A program made the position numbers and the translations under genes. Source: Pseudanabaena sp. lw0831 (GTDB taxonomy: Bacteria; Cyanobacteriota; Cyanobacteriia; Pseudanabaenales; Pseudanabaenaceae). Taken from it: a DNA stretch of 64,000 nt. The notes beneath the pieces were generated by a model. That model saw only the letters and a program-made list of their open reading frames with translations, had not been told where the DNA came from and did no database searches. Positions within the stretch are counted from its first letter, which is position 1; each line of letters begins with the position of its first letter. Where the stretch lies: NCBI RefSeq assembly GCF_016584665.1, contig NZ_BBJB01000095.1:49188-113187 (forward strand), in the 5' to 3' direction. Positions 16,285 to 24,356 of this stretch are shown in pieces.

Positions 16285-18644
16285 GCGAAGTACAGCCAGA
16301 AATTACACAAATTGGAATGCAGAGGGTGACTGCGGAAACTATTACCGCCAATATTGACCAAAGCGTTAATAAAACCGTCATTCATGAAGCGCCAAAAGTA
16401 AATCCACCAATTCCAGATAATGTGCCGCCGAGTTCGGTAAACTTTGTCGGGCGCGAGAAAGAGCTTGAGGAAATTCATGCAAAGCTGCAAACAGGACAAG
16501 GGGTAAGTGTCTGTGCGGTGGAGGGGATGGGCGGACTGGGCAAAAGCGAACTGGCGTTGCAATATGCTTGGCGCTATCGAGAGAAATATGCGGCGCGGTA
16601 TTGGTTGTCGTTGCGGGATGTGGGTTTGGCGCAGGTGGTGGTGACTTTGGCTAGTCGCACTTTACCTTTGCCTGAGGCGATGCAGTCAGAAAAACTAGAG
16701 GCGCAAGCGGCTTGGTATTGGCAAAACTGGATACCAACAGAGGGGAAGGTGTTGGTGATTTTGGATGATGTGACCGATCTGGCGAGTATTCCTAAGCAGG
16801 CTAGACCTTTGACGGATCGCTTTCAGATTTTGGTGACGACTCGCAAGCGTAAGTTGAGTTCGCAATTTGCCGAAATTCCTTTGGGGTTTCTTTCTGAAGC
16901 TGAGGCTTTGGAGTTGTTGGCGAAGTTATTAGGCAAATCACGGATTGATCGCGAAATGATCGCGGCGAAAGCAATTTGTGAATATTTGGGTTATTTGCCC
17001 TTGGGTGTGGAGTTGGCGGGGCGATATTTGCAACAAGATGAGGATCTGAGTCTGAGCAATTATCAACAACGATTAAAGATCACAGATGAGTCGTTGGATT
17101 TGCAAGAAGCAGAAGAGATTAATGCGGCGCGGGGAATGATCGCGGCGTTTGAGTTGAGTTGGCAGGAGTTGAGCGCGAGTACGGGGAAGGTGGCGATGTT
17201 GTTGGGGTTGTTTGCTCCTGAGGACATTGCTTGGAGTTTGGTGGAGGAGATTGCGGCGCAATTAAATATCAATGAAGGGGAACTGCGAGAGGGGAGAAAG
17301 CAGCTTAATAATTTGTATCTAATTAAGGCAGTTGATGAGGATCGGAGTCGGTTTGCAGTACATTCGTTGACCAGACAATTTTTGCAATGGAAACTCGCTC
17401 AAGAACCAGACACAAATCGCCTGTTTCGGGAGACTTTTGTCATGAGTTTGTTGAGCATAGCTAAAGAAATACCCGAATCGCCAACGCGAGATCTGATTGC
17501 AAAGGTATCTCCTGCTATTCCCCATTTAGATATGCTGAGCCGCGAAATGCGTGATGATATTCCCAAACCTGAAGAAGATTCTAATTTGTTATGGGTGTTT
17601 GCAGGAATTGCAAGATTTTATGTAGGACAAGCTCTCTATGTACTCGCTGAAGATCCTTGGCAAAGATGTTTAAAGATTACACAAGAATTGTTCGGTGATT
17701 GTCATCGATCTGTTGCGACTATACTAAATAATCTTGCAATGCTTTACTATTTTCAAGGAAAATATAAAGAAGCAGAACCACTTTTTCTTCAAGCGCTAGC
17801 TCTTATACAAGAACTTTTAGGAGAGATCCATCCCGACCTCGCATCCAGTCTAAACAATCTCTCAGAGTTGTACAAATCTCAAGGTAGATATGGAGAAGCA
17901 GAAACTTTGAGGTTACGATGCTTAGAAATTCAGATACAAACTCTTGGAGAAAAACATCCACAATTTTTATCGAGTTGGAACAACCTTGCAGCGCTTTACT
18001 ATTTACAATGGAGATATGATGAAGCGGAGCCAATTTTTGTCAACGTGCTGGAAATAAGACGAGAAATATTAGGTGATCACCATCCTGATGTTGCACAAAG
18101 TTTGAACAATCTTGCAGGTTTATATGATTCACAAGAGAGATATAAAGAATCGGAATTACTCTATCAACAAGCACTGGCTTTGATGCGAAAACTTTTTGGG
18201 AATCGCCATCCTAATGTTGCAACCAGTCTGTATAATCTCGCTGAGTCGTATCGTTCGCAAGGGAAATATGAAGAAGCAGTTCTACTTCATCAACAATCAC
18301 TAATTTTGAGTCAAAACCTTTTCGGAGAGTACCATCCTGATGTTGCAAGCAGTTTGAATAATCTCGCAAAGACATACTTTTCGCTAGGGAGATACGATGA
18401 AGCAGAGCCTCTTTATCAAAAAGCGTTGATTCTAAGAAAAGAACTATTAAGTGATAATCATCGCGATATTGCAGACAGCCTAACCCAACTTGCTGATTTA
18501 TATCATTTACAAAGGAGATATAGAGAAGCAGAACCTCTATTAAAACAAGCTTTACAGATGTGGGAAAAAGTCTTAGGACTAGCGCACCCGATTACAATGA
18601 CTGTTAGGGCAAATTATGTTAAATGCTTACAAGTACTATCATGA
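16281..18644 (+). CDS. STAND NTPase: NB-ARC domain with C-terminal kinesin-light-chain-type TPR array
   Basis: A 787-residue protein. The N-terminus (1-50) has the short VTAETITANID-type segment. The NB-ARC ATPase runs from about 52 to 390, with NFVGREKELEEI, P-loop GMGGLGKS (82-89), Walker B VLVILDD (157-163), sensor ILVTTRKR and the G-Y-L-P-L-G GxP motif; a winged-helix-like segment ends VHSLTRQFL. From about 450 a TPR array follows with repeats of the type HPDVAxSLNNLAxLYxxQGRYxEAExL. Such NLR-like proteins are signalling ATPases in conflict or cell-death systems, with the TPRs as sensors. No effector domain is fused; the overlapping hicA or the upstream 156-aa protein may take that role (inference). 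The TPR part is more AT-rich than the NTPase part. Confidence 0.88.
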   Translation: MSEVQPEITQIGMQRVTAETITANIDQSVNKTVIHEAPKVNPPIPDNVPPSSVNFVGREKELEEIHAKLQTGQGVSVCAVEGMGGLGKSELALQYAWRYREKYAARYWLSLRDVGLAQVVVTLASRTLPLPEAMQSEKLEAQAAWYWQNWIPTEGKVLVILDDVTDLASIPKQARPLTDRFQILVTTRKRKLSSQFAEIPLGFLSEAEALELLAKLLGKSRIDREMIAAKAICEYLGYLPLGVELAGRYLQQDEDLSLSNYQQRLKITDESLDLQEAEEINAARGMIAAFELSWQELSASTGKVAMLLGLFAPEDIAWSLVEEIAAQLNINEGELREGRKQLNNLYLIKAVDEDRSRFAVHSLTRQFLQWKLAQEPDTNRLFRETFVMSLLSIAKEIPESPTRDLIAKVSPAIPHLDMLSREMRDDIPKPEEDSNLLWVFAGIARFYVGQALYVLAEDPWQRCLKITQELFGDCHRSVATILNNLAMLYYFQGKYKEAEPLFLQALALIQELLGEIHPDLASSLNNLSELYKSQGRYGEAETLRLRCLEIQIQTLGEKHPQFLSSWNNLAALYYLQWRYDEAEPIFVNVLEIRREILGDHHPDVAQSLNNLAGLYDSQERYKESELLYQQALALMRKLFGNRHPNVATSLYNLAESYRSQGKYEEAVLLHQQSLILSQNLFGEYHPDVASSLNNLAKTYFSLGRYDEAEPLYQKALILRKELLSDNHRDIADSLTQLADLYHLQRRYREAEPLLKQALQMWEKVLGLAHPITMTVRANYVKCLQVLS

Positions 18645-18687
18645 ATCTAGAGAGCTAAACCGAATCCAGCGATCACACCAAATCTAA

Positions 18688-18900
18688 GAGGAAACTCTAG
18701 GTGGCGATCGCCATCCCGATGTCGCCACCAGTTTATTGAATCTAGCGGCGCTATACTACAACCCCCAGCGTTATCGCGAAGCCCTGCCATTAATTCAACT
18801 TGCTATCCAAATCTATCAGCAAAAACTTGGCAATAACCACCCCACAACCCAAGCCGCGCTTAGTTGGTTACAGCTAATCAAGGAAAAAGGAAAAGGGTAA
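18688..18900 (+). pseudogene. Remnant of a second TPR protein C-terminus
   Basis: A 70-codon frame without a start continues the TPR pattern (G-G-D-R-H-P-D-V-A-T-S-L-L-N-L-A-A-L-Y-Y, then QRYREALPLIQLAIQIYQQK) and ends at TAA 18898-18900. It directly follows a TAA and no ATG precedes the TPR unit. Base use is more GC-rich than the end of the upstream TPR array, so it derives from a different or older array. It is most simply recombination debris. Confidence 0.75.
18807..18843 (+). repeat. Left copy of a 37-bp direct repeat (TPR-coding)
   Basis: CCAAATCTATCAGC...CACCCC, identical except one base to 19490-19526. It codes I-Y-Q-Q-K-L-G-N-N-H-P in the TPR remnant. The two copies bracket the antitoxin-like/PIN remnant pair. 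Confidence 0.9.
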
Positions 18901-18984
18901 AAGGAAAAAAAGTGGATTTTTTGAGTTTTGTTTGTTGATGCTATCTTTAAAACATAGGATTAGGCTAAAAATAGGAGAAAAAAT

Positions 18985-19239
18985 ATGACAATCAAAGAAA
19001 AACTAATCAAAGAAATCGAGCAATCCCCTGAAAGCTTTGCCACACAGCTACTTAGCTTCCTAAATCTTCTCCAATCCCAAACACAAATCACATTACCAGT
19101 CACCGAAATAAATCAAAATCCATTTAAATTTATTGATGGCTTTATGGTGCTTAAAAGCCAAAACCCTTTACCAGAAATTGATTGGGTATCTTTTGTCCGC
19201 GAAGAAAGAATTAACGCTCTCAACAAGTCCACGATCTAA
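18985..19239 (+). CDS. Probable antitoxin-like small protein (DUF2281-type start)
   Basis: An 84-residue protein with a good Shine-Dalgarno sequence (AGGAG) before the ATG. The start MTIKEKLIKEIEQSPESF followed by L-L-S-F-L-N-L-L-Q resembles short cyanobacterial antitoxin proteins encoded before PIN-domain toxins. The rest is not recognised. The next gene begins three bases downstream and is a truncated PIN domain, which supports an antitoxin role by context only. Confidence 0.5.
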   Translation: MTIKEKLIKEIEQSPESFATQLLSFLNLLQSQTQITLPVTEINQNPFKFIDGFMVLKSQNPLPEIDWVSFVREERINALNKSTI

Positions 19240-19241
19240 TT

Positions 19242-19478
19242 GTGAATAACCTCGAATCTTTTCATCCTGTCGATTTAGAAAGTAGCGATTATCTAGAAAT
19301 CATCCGAAACGTAGCAAGATTAAACATTACAGGCGGTGGAATTTATGATGCCATTATTGCTCAATCTGCCCTGAAAGCAAATGTAGATATGCTACTGACC
19401 ATGAACTCCAAACACTTCACCAGACTGGGAGAAAATATCGCCAGACTGGTTAGAAATCCGTCTGTTGAGAATAGTTAA
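19242..19478 (+). pseudogene. Truncated PIN-domain (VapC-type) toxin, C-terminal half only
   Basis: The 78 residues match the end of a PIN ribonuclease: SDYLEIIRNVARLNITGGGI, then YDAIIAQSALKANVDMLLTM and SKHFTRLGENIARLV. The D of I-Y-D-A and the final T/N-x-K-H-F are present, but the N-terminal strand with the first catalytic aspartate and about 60 residues are missing. A GTG lies at 19242, three bases after the antitoxin-like gene, so an internal deletion appears to have joined the two. A functional nuclease is unlikely. Confidence 0.75.
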
Positions 19479-19489
19479 AGGAGAACCTT

Positions 19490-19526
19490 CCAAATCTATC
19501 AGCAAAAACTTGGCAATGACCACCCC
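19490..19526 (+). repeat. Right copy of the 37-bp direct repeat
   Basis: One base differs from 18807-18843. Here it is not in a gene: it is an isolated piece of TPR coding sequence immediately after the PIN remnant. Confidence 0.9.
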
Positions 19527-19555
19527 TGTGAAAAGGGTTGTAAAATTTCCTTGTT

Positions 19556-20899
19556 TTACGAAGGGAAACACTTCCCAAATGCTTGAAGTAATTTAATTGA
19601 ACCGCTAACTCGAATTTTGCGCCGCAAGATCGCCCAAATAATATTTTGTTCCTTGCATAGAAACCCAATCCAAGTTTTGCTGTCCGCTGTAATCGCTATA
19701 TCGGCTCTGCCAATATGCCCTGTTTGCACCTGCAATGTCTTATTTTGAATTGTTATTGTTGCATCACAAGACTCAGAACCTGTGAAGGTGAAGTGATAAA
19801 TTGCATTCAATCCTGCTGACTGATTTCGTTGAAAAAGGAGCGGTAGCCCAAATAGAAAACCTGCGATCGAGACGGGACGAATACCACTGCTAACTGGCTT
19901 GACAGTTTTATGGGGAAAGCGTTTAGCTGTATAGGTTTCTGCATCCGAACCAGAGATGACATAAATAGTTTCAGTTTTGTCTTGCAATGGTTTCACTACC
20001 TCGCGCACAAACCCTTGGCGATCGCTCAAAAAAGGTGCAATCACATCTTCGCCAGCAGGACAAGCTGCCATACAGTAGGCTGCCTTATAGTTGGCTTTGA
20101 ATGACAAACTTTGCCACATGGAGGCAGACTCAGCCGCACTATATTTTTCGCGATATTCACGAGCATTTTTACTGTCAGCGATCGTCTCCGCCCATTCCGT
20201 AAATCCGCCCATAAATTCACGGTAATTATGGGTGTAGCAGGCTGAGAAATTGAAATGTCCATCCATCCCGATCGCACCGACAGGGCAAGCTGCAACACAG
20301 AGTTTGCAATCAATGCAAGGATTGTAATCAATGGGATAATTGTATTCCGTGACCTCCGCTTCGATCAACACCGCTCCCAGCAATATAAAATTGCCAAATT
20401 TGGGATGGATGACATTCCGATGCAGACCCATATGTCCCAATCCAGCCGCGATCGCGACGGGTTTATAAGATACAGTCCAAACCTTCCCAGGGTAGCGATC
20501 CATTTCTTGCGGAAAGGCAACTGATGGATTTAAGGCGCGGATGCCGATTTTGGTCAATGTTTCCACGATTGACCGACCGACGCGATCGATATCTGCACCA
20601 CTGGCATGAAATTCTGTATTTGCGATCGATCTTAGCGGCGCACGTACGTTCTCTTTGTGCATGCGACAGACAAAACTAATCAAGGTTTTTGTGCGGGGGA
20701 AGGCGGCGAGGATATCGGCATGTTGATCGGCGATCGCGGGTCGGCTAATTTCCACAAATCCCACATCATCAGCCCCAGCTTGCAAACATAGTTCTCTCAA
20801 TGCATCTGCATTTAAGGGGATACTGGCGACAACGGGTGATTTTGCCACCGCTTGCTCACGCCACCATAGCACCGTAGGATGTTCCTCAAATTTTGTCAT
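19556..20899 (-). CDS. 4Fe-4S protein with QueG-like N-terminal part and C-terminal SCP2-like domain
   Basis: A 447-residue protein from ATG 20899. Residues to about 190 resemble the epoxyqueuosine-reductase-like N-terminal region (LCLQAGADDVGFVEI, KPVAIAAGLGHMGLHRNVI). A ferredoxin-type cluster motif CIDCKLCVAACP lies near 199-210, with further cysteines and a second CMAACPAG near 285. The C-terminal 110 residues (YHFTFTGSESCDATITIQ ... GHIGRADIAITADSKTWIGF) look like an SCP2 lipid-binding domain. QueG itself has two 4Fe-4S clusters and HEAT repeats, and no SCP2 domain, so this is a paralogue. It lies next to the SDR on the same strand (22-bp gap). Confidence 0.78.
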   Translation of the reverse strand: MTKFEEHPTVLWWREQAVAKSPVVASIPLNADALRELCLQAGADDVGFVEISRPAIADQHADILAAFPRTKTLISFVCRMHKENVRAPLRSIANTEFHASGADIDRVGRSIVETLTKIGIRALNPSVAFPQEMDRYPGKVWTVSYKPVAIAAGLGHMGLHRNVIHPKFGNFILLGAVLIEAEVTEYNYPIDYNPCIDCKLCVAACPVGAIGMDGHFNFSACYTHNYREFMGGFTEWAETIADSKNAREYREKYSAAESASMWQSLSFKANYKAAYCMAACPAGEDVIAPFLSDRQGFVREVVKPLQDKTETIYVISGSDAETYTAKRFPHKTVKPVSSGIRPVSIAGFLFGLPLLFQRNQSAGLNAIYHFTFTGSESCDATITIQNKTLQVQTGHIGRADIAITADSKTWIGFLCKEQNIIWAILRRKIRVSGSIKLLQAFGKCFPS

Positions 20900-20921
20900 C
20901 ACTGTCTCCAAGATAAGGACT

Positions 20922-21752
20922 TTATTGCTTAGTCATACTTTTCATCACACCACCCATAATCCTTACTCGCGCCCACCGAGGTAAAGGCACAAGGGAATAG
21001 GTTAGGAGTTTCGATAAAAATCCTGGCAGCACCATAGACTTGCGACCCAAGGCTGCCAAAGTTGCTTGAGCTACTTCAACTGGGCTGAGAGCCTGCCCCA
21101 TTTTCATCCCTGCGCGATCGGCGAAACCGCTGTTGGTTGGTCCCGGAGCTGACGCAATCACATCAACACCCAATGGTGCAAGTTCGATATATAGAGCTTC
21201 AGCCAATGCGTGAACATATGCTTTGGTTGCTGCATAATGAGCGGCAAATGGCATCCCCTGAAAGCCGACAATCGAACTCATTAGCACCATTCCTCCCCGC
21301 CTTTGCTTGGCAAACCGCTGTCCAAAGTACCAACACAACCCCAAGAGCGATCGACAGTTCACGTTCAGCATCTCCATTTCTTGTTCCAGATTGGAATTGA
21401 GAAACGATCCCGATGTGCCAAAACCCGCCGCCGTCACTAGTAATCCGACATCCAGATCGTGAGTTGCGGCTGAGAGGGATTCTACTCCCGTCTCTATCGC
21501 CAAGTCCAGTCTCACCACGCGCACTTCAATCTTATGGCGATCGCGCAAATCCTCTGCCATCCGCTCCATCACTGCTTGGCTCCGAGCCACCAAAATGAGA
21601 TTCAACCCCGCTTCTGCTAACCGTAGTGCGATCTCATAACCAATGCCAGAAGAAGCACCCGTGACTACAGCCCAAGAGCCATATCGAGTCTGTAGCCGCG
21701 ATCGCAAATTCTTGCCTAGACGCAATCGCCGACTGAAATTGCCATGACCCAT
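20922..21752 (-). CDS. SDR-family NAD(P)-dependent oxidoreductase
   Basis: A 276-residue classical short-chain dehydrogenase: TGASSGIGYEIALRLAEAG (cofactor-binding glycine motif), N-A-G replaced by T-A-A-G-F-G, catalytic S in L-M-S-S-I and Y-A-A-T-K as YxxxK. The V-A-R-S after beta-2 suggests NADP preference. The C-terminus (VPLPRWARVRIMGGVMKSM) is basic. It is divergent from a PadR regulator and probably co-transcribed with the Fe-S/SCP2 gene; the substrate is unknown. Confidence 0.88.
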   Translation of the reverse strand: MGHGNFSRRLRLGKNLRSRLQTRYGSWAVVTGASSGIGYEIALRLAEAGLNLILVARSQAVMERMAEDLRDRHKIEVRVVRLDLAIETGVESLSAATHDLDVGLLVTAAGFGTSGSFLNSNLEQEMEMLNVNCRSLLGLCWYFGQRFAKQRRGGMVLMSSIVGFQGMPFAAHYAATKAYVHALAEALYIELAPLGVDVIASAPGPTNSGFADRAGMKMGQALSPVEVAQATLAALGRKSMVLPGFLSKLLTYSLVPLPRWARVRIMGGVMKSMTKQ

Positions 21753-21767
21753 ATTAAGCTCCAGCTT

Positions 21768-21791
21768 TTGTATTCAATTTTTTGAGTACAA
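21768..21791. promoter_or_regulatory. Candidate PadR operator in the divergent spacer
   Basis: TTGTATTCAA and TTGAGTACAA form a 10-bp inverted repeat (one mismatch) around four T. It lies between the SDR and padR starts, where an autoregulating PadR protein would bind. This is position-based inference. Confidence 0.4.
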
Positions 21792-21860
21792 GAATCAAGG
21801 TAAACTAACATCACGAAATCTGTCAAGCTTTTAGTCCTGAAATTTTAAAGACTTACCCCT

Positions 21861-22406
21861 ATGGCGCTCAAGCACACGATCCTTGCTTTTTTATCCCGTC
21901 AGCCACTTAGTGGCTACGAGGTGGCTAAAGAATTTGCAGAAGGTTTTGGTGGTTGCTTTTGGAAAGCGAGTCAGCAACAGGTATATGCCGAACTTCCCAA
22001 GTTGGAGCAACAAGGAAGCGTCACCTATGAGGCAATTCCCCAGTCTGGACGCTTAGACAAAAAAATCTATTCCATTACAACACAGGGACAACAAGAACTC
22101 ACTGATTGGTTAACCCAACCAACAGAACCCACTGCTATCCGTGAGGATCTAGGCGTAATGGGATTGGCTGGACATCTTGTGTCCAGTCAGGTGGTGATTA
22201 GAGAAATCGAACGTAGGCGCAAACTTCATGCCGAAATGGCGCAACATGTCAAAAAGCTGGATGAATATTTAGCTCAGAATTTGGAAGCACTTGAGTTGAA
22301 AGATCTCTATATGCACCTAATCATTCGTCGCGCAATTCGCTATCAAGAAGACTGGGTTGCATGGTGTGATGAATCACTTGAAGCGATCGCGCGGGCTGTG
22401 AAATGA
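21861..22406 (+). CDS. PadR-family transcriptional regulator
   Basis: A 181-residue protein. The PadR winged helix at 1-85 has HTILAFLSRQPLSGYEVAKEF, SQQQVYAELPKLEQQGSVTYE and KIYSITTQGQQELTDWL. A C-terminal coiled-coil dimerisation region (Vir_C type, about 95-175) follows. PadR proteins usually repress a neighbouring divergent gene, here the SDR/Fe-S-SCP2 pair. The ATG start is at 21861. Confidence 0.9.
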   Translation: MALKHTILAFLSRQPLSGYEVAKEFAEGFGGCFWKASQQQVYAELPKLEQQGSVTYEAIPQSGRLDKKIYSITTQGQQELTDWLTQPTEPTAIREDLGVMGLAGHLVSSQVVIREIERRRKLHAEMAQHVKKLDEYLAQNLEALELKDLYMHLIIRRAIRYQEDWVAWCDESLEAIARAVK

Positions 22407-22436
22407 GTATGGCGATCGCATTGCCGCAACTCTCTT

Positions 22437-22988
22437 TTAAATATCTCGACAGAGTTGCTGTGGTAACTGCTTGAGAACTCGCTGAAAAGCCGCAAAATCT
22501 TGCAACCCGTGGCACAAAATTAATGCTCCCTGAATCACGATCATCGCATCTTCGCCGCGCTCCTTTGCCAATTTCTCATCCAATCCTGCGGTGACGAGAA
22601 CCTTTGCGATCGCCTCAATCCAATGCGAAAAAGCTCCGCTAATCTGGGCGTGAAACAAGTCATCACTCGCCTGCTCCATCACCAAAACTGCCCAGAGGCA
22701 AGAATTTTGTCCCTCATTAAAAAAATTGCTCACCTCCTCGCACATGGACTGAAATTTAGCGATCGGTGGCTCTGGGCGATTGAGGATTTCCAAAATGCTC
22801 GCCTCTAGCCAATTGTTGACATGAGTTAGAGCTGTCTCCGCCATTTCTGCCTTGCCCTTTGGAAAATGATGATAGAGACTAGCTTTCCCCAAGCCAGTCT
22901 CTTGCGAAATTTTGGAAAGGGTTACACCCTCATAACCAAACTGGCGAAACAGTTTGAGCAAAGTTGGCACATGGGTTTGTTTGGACAT
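22437..22988 (-). CDS. TetR-family transcriptional repressor
   Basis: A 183-residue protein from ATG 22988; an earlier start would add 15 residues rich in Ser/His. The helix-turn-helix region FRQFGYEGVTLSKISQETGLGKASLYHHFPKGKAEM is the TetR DNA-binding domain; the rest is the helical ligand domain. It is divergent from the GST-led operon, with paired inverted repeats in between, so it probably represses that operon and itself. Confidence 0.92.
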   Translation of the reverse strand: MSKQTHVPTLLKLFRQFGYEGVTLSKISQETGLGKASLYHHFPKGKAEMAETALTHVNNWLEASILEILNRPEPPIAKFQSMCEEVSNFFNEGQNSCLWAVLVMEQASDDLFHAQISGAFSHWIEAIAKVLVTAGLDEKLAKERGEDAMIVIQGALILCHGLQDFAAFQRVLKQLPQQLCRDI

Positions 22989-23058
22989 AGATTTCTTATA
23001 TTTGGAGTGGTGGTGAGAAGCGCTACCACTCATCTTTTGGATTTAGCAATATTTACTA

Positions 23059-23110
23059 TTGACACTATACCGAACGCACAGTACAGTATCAATATACCGA
23101 GCGAACGGTA
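23059..23110 (+). promoter_or_regulatory. Promoter with paired TetR-type operators upstream of the GST operon
   Basis: TTGACA (23059-23064) and TACAGT (23082-23087) have 17-bp spacing. Two TACCGA-type sites overlap it: TACCGAACGCACAGTA (23068-23083) and TACCGAGCGAACGGTA (23095-23110). The second is an imperfect palindrome with TACCG/CGGTA ends, and the sites start 27 bp apart. Binding would block the promoter. Confidence 0.6.
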
Positions 23111-23149
23111 CAGTAAATTTAACTTTGATCCTCACAAAAAAACAAATCA

Positions 23150-23752
23150 ATGATTAAGCTCCATGGTCACGAAATCTCTGGCAACAGCTACAAGGCACGT
23201 TTGATGCTTTCATTGCTCAATCTTGATTACGAATGGGTGAGAGTCGATTTGATGAAGGGCGAACATAAATCGCCCGAGTATTTGGCAATGAATCCTTTTG
23301 GACAAGTACCTTTGCTGGTCGATGGCGAAACTCAACTTGCTGATGCTCAGGCGATTTTGGTTTATTTAGCAAGAAAGTATGGCGGCGAACAATGGCTACC
23401 TATGGATGCATTACCAATGGCGCAAGTAGTTCGTTGGTTGTCAACTGCTGCGGGTGAAGTTCGTCAAGGGCCAGAGAATGCAAGACTTTTCTATTTATTT
23501 GGTGCAGGAACTAAGATCAATATCGATCGCGCCACTGAAAAGTCTCATTTCATTCTGAAGCAGCTTGATCAGCATTTGAGTGTCAGAAATTGGCTAGAGT
23601 GCGATCGCCCTACCATTGCCGATGTCGCCATCTATCCCTATATTTCACTAGCTAAGGATGGCAAGATCGAACTTGATGCTTACTCTCATGTTTTGAATTG
23701 GATGGAGCAATTTCAGAAGCTTTCAGGTTATGTTCCAATGTTAGGAGGTTAA
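23150..23752 (+). CDS. Glutathione S-transferase family protein
   Basis: A 200-residue protein. The thioredoxin-like N-terminal domain contains HGHEISGNSYKARLMLSLL, then NPFGQVPLLVDG (cis-proline) and the E/Q-S/A-x-A-I segment LADAQAILVYLARKYG; a helical C-terminal domain follows. GSTs conjugate or reduce electrophiles with glutathione. It is the first gene of a five-gene operon behind TetR-type operators, pointing to induction by a toxic small molecule. Confidence 0.9.
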   Translation: MIKLHGHEISGNSYKARLMLSLLNLDYEWVRVDLMKGEHKSPEYLAMNPFGQVPLLVDGETQLADAQAILVYLARKYGGEQWLPMDALPMAQVVRWLSTAAGEVRQGPENARLFYLFGAGTKINIDRATEKSHFILKQLDQHLSVRNWLECDRPTIADVAIYPYISLAKDGKIELDAYSHVLNWMEQFQKLSGYVPMLGG

Positions 23753-23756
23753 TTCT

Positions 23757-24356
23757 ATGCCCAGACAATTTGGCACGATCGCCTTCACTCCCGCCGTGAA
23801 AGCAATGCAAGAAAAGATGGGCTCCCGTGAGAACTATGAACGCTTTGTCGCGAAAGGTGCTGACAATAATACCGTCACTCCCGACATCGCTCAGTTTATT
23901 GCGAGTATGGAAGGATTCTATCTGGGTACGGTTACTTCCAATGGCTATCCTTATATTCAGTTTCGTGGCGGTAAGGCAGGATTTTTAAAGGTTCTGGATG
24001 AGAAGACTTTAGGCTTTGCTGATTATCGCGGCAATGTGCAGTATATCTCTGTGGGCAACCTTTCGGAAAACGATAAAGCATTTCTGTTTTTAATGGATTA
24101 TCGGAATCGCCGCCGTTTGAAAATCCTCGGTCGTGCAAGAATTGTGGAAAACGATCCTGCGATCCTAACTCAAGTCCAAGATCCTGACTATGCAGCCACC
24201 GTAGAACGGGCGATCGTTTTTGAAATCGAAGGTTGTGATTGGAACTGTCCGCAACATATTCCTGTGCGCTATTCGCAAGCTGAAGTAGATGCAATGCAAG
24301 CTAGAATTAGTGAGTTAGACCAACTTCTAGCCGAGGCTAAAAACTCAAAATTATGA
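23757..24356 (+). CDS. Pyridoxamine 5'-phosphate oxidase-like flavin-binding protein
   Basis: A 199-residue split-barrel protein: FIASMEGFYLGTVTSNGYPYIQFRG, a G-F-L-K-V segment, and LGFADYRGNVQYISVGNLSE with MDYRNRRRLKILGRARIV. These are FMN-contacting parts of the PPOX-like superfamily. A C-terminal helix (about 180-199) follows. It starts 4 bp after the GST stop and overlaps the cupin gene start by four bases (ATGA). Confidence 0.85.
   Translation: MPRQFGTIAFTPAVKAMQEKMGSRENYERFVAKGADNNTVTPDIAQFIASMEGFYLGTVTSNGYPYIQFRGGKAGFLKVLDEKTLGFADYRGNVQYISVGNLSENDKAFLFLMDYRNRRRLKILGRARIVENDPAILTQVQDPDYAATVERAIVFEIEGCDWNCPQHIPVRYSQAEVDAMQARISELDQLLAEAKNSKL

Noticed and set aside
16281..18900. One longer STAND/TPR gene extending to 18900 with a frameshift
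   Set aside because: The 787-aa frame has a natural TPR-like end, and the following fragment differs in base use and repeats an N-terminal TPR motif, so it is separate debris.
19242..19478. An intact VapC toxin
   Set aside because: The N-terminal strand with the first catalytic Asp is missing and no start upstream restores it.
19556..20899. Annotation as queG (epoxyqueuosine reductase)
   Set aside because: Only the N-terminal part and one Fe-S motif are similar; the C-terminus is SCP2-like and not the HEAT-like end of QueG.
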